In this document: piece after piece, positions 59,397 to 64,000 of the stretch
Numbering within the stretch: the first letter of the stretch is position 1
Layout: every line of letters starts with the position of its first letter
DNA from: Ephydatia muelleri
Lineage: Eukaryota > Porifera > Demospongiae > Spongillida > Spongillidae
Assembly: GCA_013339895.1 (NCBI GenBank)
Contig: JABACO010000009.1
Location: forward strand, 10,659,318 to 10,723,317
DNA: 64,000 bases
Reading direction: 5' to 3'
Made by a program: the position numbers and the translations under genes
Notes under the pieces: model-generated
Told to the model about the DNA's origin: nothing
The model's database searches: none
The model's input: only the letters and a program-made list of their open reading frames with translations

Positions 59397-62300
59397 TCAC
59401 AGCTTAGATTGTGCTGCAAATAGGGTCTGGAGCTTCTGGCTCAACATTACATTCCCACCTATCTTCACTTTGCCCTGGAAGAATGCCTGTGTGAAAGTGA
59501 AAGTGATGGTGATAAATGTGAATGTTTGAAGAAAGGGAAGTACTTGTTGTCCAGTGATTTTCCCAGAGGCCATGTCCACAAAGAGCTCATCAGAGAGAGT
59601 CAGAGTGCACCCTGCCTTCTCGTTGCGAGGGGTTCCTCGATATATGGCCCCCGGGGGGTTCTTCAGGTCAACAGCTGAGCAAGCAGTAACATATATATGC
59701 TCGTGTCCACACACACACAAGCACACAAGCACACACACACACACACATACACTCAGTGCACCTTAGTACCGTACACTCTACACTTTAGCACCACATACAC
59801 TCACTACACCTTAGCACCACATACACAGTGCACCTTAGCACCACATACTCGTACACTTGAGCACCACACTCAGTGCACCTTAGCACCATACACTCCGTAC
59901 ACTTTAGCACCACATACACCCACTACACCTTAGCACCACATACTAGTACACTTTAGCACCACACTCAGTACACCTTAGCACCACACACAGTGCACCTTAG
60001 CACCACAAACTTTGTACACCTTAGCATCACACACACTCAATAGCACACATGCCATTCCATTACACAAATTGATTCCCTCGTTCTAATATTAAATGAGCAT
60101 GTACTTAATCAACCTCTCCCATCCTATGGCTTACTCCACTGTGCCACAGTCTTCCCATCTTTCGTAATGTTCCAAAGAAAAATTGCTTTCACTTTTTGTA
60201 CAATATCAGGTGCCGTGGTTACCTAACTGCTGCAGCTGCTCAAAGATAAGAGTGGATTGAAGGCCATCACCAGGGGGTTGGGTCTGGAAGAGGAGGGGGA
60301 GGAGGGGGTTGCCAATCATTCTCAGATGACAACAATGTAATAGAACATACTTGTGGTGCATCCTTGGAGGGGGAGTGGCTAACACTAGCAGTGGAGATGA
60401 TGTCAGTTATGTTGAGGTCCATGTAGCCGCCATTTAAAACAATATCACCCGTTTCTGCTACCTACAGAAAAACCAATGATATCATCAAAACTCTTAATGA
60501 TGCCATCACATCTTCAGGTCACTTAGATGTAGAGCTTTTCCTGATGCCACAAACCAACACTATGGCAACATTAAGATTTGCACTTTGACCTGTTCGGTGT
60601 AACCCCAGAACTTATAAAATTGGATCAAGTATGGATTAAAAATGTTTGACCTTCCACAGATTAAAGACACTGCTTTTTTGGTTGCAACAATATCCAAAGG
60701 AGCATCTTAAGGAGAATAGCCGCCATCGAACGCTGAGCTATGGTAAGCAACAGTAGCACTTTTGTCTGCGTGTGAAGATGTGCATATCTACTATCATTTT
60801 TAGATGTGTATCTTCACACGTGAACAAAAGTGCTACCAAAGCTCAGTGTTCCATGGAAGCTGTTCTCCTTAAGATGCTCTACAACTCCTTTGGATATTGT
60901 TGTAGCCAAAAAAGCAGCATCTTTACTCTGTGGAAGGTCAAACATTTTTATCCATTATTTTTTATAACTTCTGAGGTTATGCAATCATGATCTGATTCCA
61001 GTATTGCTATTCTTACATATCCACGGATTACGCTATCTTGTACATCACATTTGTACCTAGGACTTCATTTTGGTGCCTCAACTAAGATCATCCCATAATT
61101 ATAGTTTACAATTGTGAGGAGTGTATTTGATTGGACGAAAGTGTTTGGACAAACCGTCCTCACCCCCAGATGTGGAAAAACCAGCCACTCCCCCAGATGT
61201 GGACAAACTAGTTGCTCCCACCTTACACCTGAAGAACACACGACTGCCTTCCTTCCACATGTCCGTCTGGATGGTCTGACCAGGTAAAACTGGTTTAGCA
61301 AAACGTGCCTGCAGAGGGACAACATTTCTTATTGAGAATATAAGGTATCATGGGGCTGCATATACACTTAATACCAGCACCCTAATATCAGGACTTCCTC
61401 CACAATGCAGCACACATCAATGTATACAACTTACTTTAACAATATCCTATGCATACAGTATGTGTACTCATTAATGGTTCAGATACCTTAATGGCCTTAA
61501 TCATGGTGACATCATTGTTACAGTATTGTTTGAGAACGTGTCGTGTAGCAACACCATAGGAACAGAGGCCATGCAGTATGGGTGTGGAGAAACCTGGGAT
61601 GACAAGGGAATTAGGTGAGAGAGGAGGATTGAAGCAGAAACAAACCTCCAACAGCAGCAAACTGTGGATCAATATGCAGAGGGTTGTAGTCTCCATTGAG
61701 CCTGTATAGAGCAGCCTGAGTGGTGAGGGTCTGCTGCTGAAGAGTGGCATCAGGGGCTCTCTCAGGAAGGCGAACAGTAGGCTGGAAGAGGCTATGTCAG
61801 GTGGGGTCCAGGGGAACCTTCAATATCACCTTGTCATGGGGTGAAGCTCTTTTCCCACCAAAGCCTCCAGCACCATTGATGAAAATAGAAAACTGATTAG
61901 TGCAGACCAATTGGCCAGCTTCTGTCTTTGTGTCAACTGGTGAGTGATGAGGGTGGGGAGGGGGAGGAGTGGAAGGGCGAGGTTATGTCACATGAGATAC
62001 TACCTTACATGGGATACTACCTCCTTATATGGGATACTACCTCCTTATATGGGATACTACCTTATATGGGATACTACCTTATATGGGATACTACCTTATA
62101 TGGTATACTGCCCTTCAACATACCATCAACAAGCACGAGTGCTCCGCTCTTCTTGTCCAGTACATCAGTGATCCTTCCCTCAGAATAGAGGGTGCCTGTT
62201 TGAAGACAGTAAAAGGAGGGCAGCATGGGGAGACACACCCCCCCCCCTACCTGACGTGGGGATACGCCCCTTCAGCTCCACATACTGTTCCCCATGGAGG

Positions 62301-64000
62301 ATCTGACCAAGGAAGGGGGAGGGGAAAGGTACATCACACCTAGCACCTACCCCCCCCCCCCCACACACACCTGGGCTGGATTGAACTCTTTCAAGCCTGG
62401 TACACCTCGACTGAAAATATCACTCATTGCTGTGGTCTGAGGAAGAGTGTACATGGTGTCTGTAATCAGATCATCTTTACACAATGAACCTTTATTTGTG
62501 AGGGCATTAGTTAGCAGTACACCATAATCTACTAGTTCCAAATGCATCATGTGACTGAATACACTTCTGAACAGACAACCTGTTAACTAATAAGCTACAG
62601 CTATTCCCCATTGTGCCCCTCCCCCACCTGGGCCGGAATCACAGCGAAGGAAGGAAGCACTGAGAAGTCTTCGTGACCCTCATACAAGAACTTGAGCTCA
62701 GATGTATCAGTCTGTGAGAGGGAGGCTCCAACTAGAAAACAGGCAATACACCATAATGACAGGGATGATGTCCAGGTCACACCTACCTCCAAGAGCATAC
62801 AAAATGACGTCCCTAGGTGTATAGGTGTACACACCTGCACGAACACCTGCATCACCAACCTTCTTAGCTTCCTCCTTGGGCTCCAGTCCTGTGACTGTAC
62901 CATTATAGATGCATGACAACATCAAATCGCTCTGTACCAGATGTGCCAGTTCCACTTTCCCCAGAGAGCACAGAAAATGCATATGCCATACTTTCTGAGT
63001 GGGCAGTAACCAAGGTAACAGGTCATGGGTCAACACTCACACCCGCCCACTACACATGCCTTCGTTTGTGGTGTGGTAAAGTGGCTTGCTCATGTCAGTT
63101 ATCTTGCTCCAATTGGTGCTCACTATTTGGAGACAGCTGTAATTATCCGTAGCACACACAAGCAACACACACCATCTTCAATGGAGAAGGGTTTGTGATG
63201 GAATACTGCACCACTTGACTTCTGCAGGCGAACTGAAAGGACAATGTTACCATGTCACCATGGTTACAGCCGTTGGCTCAGTATACCTTTGGCTGTCCAG
63301 CCACCTCCAGTCTGTGTGGGAAGAAGCTTTGATGGTGCACAGGTGGCCAGCATGCATGTGCCCTCACCTCAACGATGATGCCAGAGTCTTGACAGCTCTC
63401 ATGACAGAGGAACGCCACCACTGGAGCTACATACTCTGCCTTCAGTATCTCCTGGGCCTCTGAACAGGAGATGAAGTGAGAGGAGGTGGGAGGGGGATGA
63501 GGAAGAGTGAGGTGGGGGTGTAGGTGAAAACAAAACACTTGCAGGACTGGATTGTGATCTGGACATGCCCAGCAGCCAAGTACATGCAACGTCTACACAG
63601 ATGCATGTGGCTTACATGCAGGCATCACATGACTTACATGCAGGCATCACATGACTAGTGGAGATATCACATGACTTACGTGGAGGCATCACATGAGCCG
63701 ACAATCTGGAGTAAGCAGTGGGGGCCAGGGCATTGCACTTGATGTTGTATTTGGCTCCCTCTTTTGCTAACGTATTGGACAACCCTACCAGCCCCATCTT
63801 GGCTGGGAACAAGATAGATTAGAAGCAGCTACTCACATAAAGGTTTACTACCTGCTGAGTAATTGGCCTGTCCAAAGTTGCCATACAAACCAGATGGTGA
63901 CGATGTCATAATAATTCTATTGTAACAAGCAATGCTCAACGTAGTGCTGAACACTTGTGTCCAGGAGATACCTTCCATATTGTTGTTGGCGCATGTAAGG
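59397..64000 (-). CDS. HSD17B4: Peroxisomal multifunctional enzyme 2 (17-beta-HSD4), 5' end beyond window
   Basis: 19 exons on minus: 63972..64000 (partial), 63852..63916, 63680..63802, 63368..63459, 63287..63311, 63173..63232, 62787..62994, 62638..62711, 62371..62436, 62251..62302, 62124..62195, 61830..61936, 61646..61781, 61487..61593, 61229..61308, 60351..60461, 60135..60283, 59544..59674, 59397..59486. Order: short-chain dehydrogenase ([23 protein letters not shown], catalytic Tyr-x3-Lys; CNALAPTA), MaoC-type hydratase ([14 protein letters not shown] catalytic Asp/His; [13 protein letters not shown]), then SCP2 lipid-transfer domain, ending SKL, a peroxisomal targeting signal 1. It performs hydration and 3-hydroxyacyl-CoA dehydrogenation in peroxisomal beta-oxidation. 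One-base frame breaks occur near 62,900 and 60,205, probably sequence errors. The N-terminal NAD-binding part lies outside the window. Confidence 0.95.
59698..60050. repeat. CACCTTAGCACCACAYAC-type repeat in HSD17B4 intron
   Basis: Starts with a CA tract, then about 15 variable copies of a roughly 20-bp ACACCTTAGCACCACACACA unit, within the intron 59675-60134. Confidence 0.88.
60600..60980. mobile_element. 381-bp foldback element in HSD17B4 intron
   Basis: Arms of about 185 bp are imperfect inverted copies (left: TAACCCCAGAACTTATAAAA...GCATCTTAAGGAGAA...TCTGCGTGTGAAGATG; right: the complement), leaving only a few bases of loop near 60,790. No coding capacity. No confident target duplication. 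It lies in the intron 60462-61228. Confidence 0.82.
61996..62112. repeat. Short tandem repeat in HSD17B4 intron
   Basis: About seven copies of TATGGGATACTACCTTA, with CCTCCTTA variants, in the intron 61937-62123. Confidence 0.9.

Overview
The window reads as nuclear DNA of an early-branching animal, most plausibly a sponge (inference). It carries metazoan signalling genes (RASA1, an SHB-type SH2 adaptor), a ciliary/sperm-type gene (CCDC87), the augmin subunit HAUS1 and an intron-containing tRNA-Tyr. Genes are dense and tightly spaced. Introns are short unless filled by minisatellites. There are no bacterial-style operons.

Layout. 0.4-2.0 kb: small coiled-coil gene (+). 2.35 kb: tRNA-Tyr. 2.6-6.3 kb: a decayed non-LTR retrotransposon (reverse transcriptase plus restriction-like endonuclease) and a second fragment. 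6.3-8.9 kb: a 23-bp minisatellite, then the 3' exons of a plant-RGLG-like copine (+). 9.2-10.7 kb: minus-strand gene with a Glu/Val repeat exon. 12.4-13.1 kb: a 15-bp satellite. 13.9-20.7 kb: CCDC87 (+, about 28 exons). 20.8-22.75 kb: HAUS1 (-), sharing a 105-bp bidirectional promoter with intronless EIF2B5 (+, 22.9-25.0 kb). 25.2-26.4 kb: a LysM-domain membrane protein (-). 27.0-34.1 kb: a very unusual protein with about 64 heptapeptide repeats, a PH domain and a full actin-related domain. 34.3-37.5 kb: SHB-family SH2 adaptor. 37.5-55.7 kb: RASA1 (p120 RasGAP), about 24 exons covering all its domains. 56.9-58.0 kb: intronless plant-type GH27 alpha-galactosidase (-). 58.4-59.3 kb: intronless TAMM41 (+). 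59.4 kb to the window end: HSD17B4 (-), ending in the peroxisomal signal SKL, with its 5' end outside the window.

How the genes relate. 34-56 kb is a phosphotyrosine/Ras block: an SH2 adaptor 93 bp upstream of RASA1, itself preceded at 206 bp by the PH-actin-like gene. 58-64 kb pairs mitochondrial cardiolipin synthesis (TAMM41) with peroxisomal beta-oxidation (HSD17B4), in convergent orientation. No shared pathway is implied beyond that.

Two patterns run through the window. Nearly every long intron is inflated by a tandem array, sometimes so completely that the intron is essentially the array. Several foldback or MITE-like elements, some with clean TA target duplications, sit in introns and intergenic DNA. 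Single-base frameshifts inside conserved exons (RASA1, HSD17B4, probably CCDC87) look like assembly indels rather than real mutations. The best candidate for something undescribed is the heptad-repeat + PH + actin-related fusion protein at 27.0-34.1 kb.
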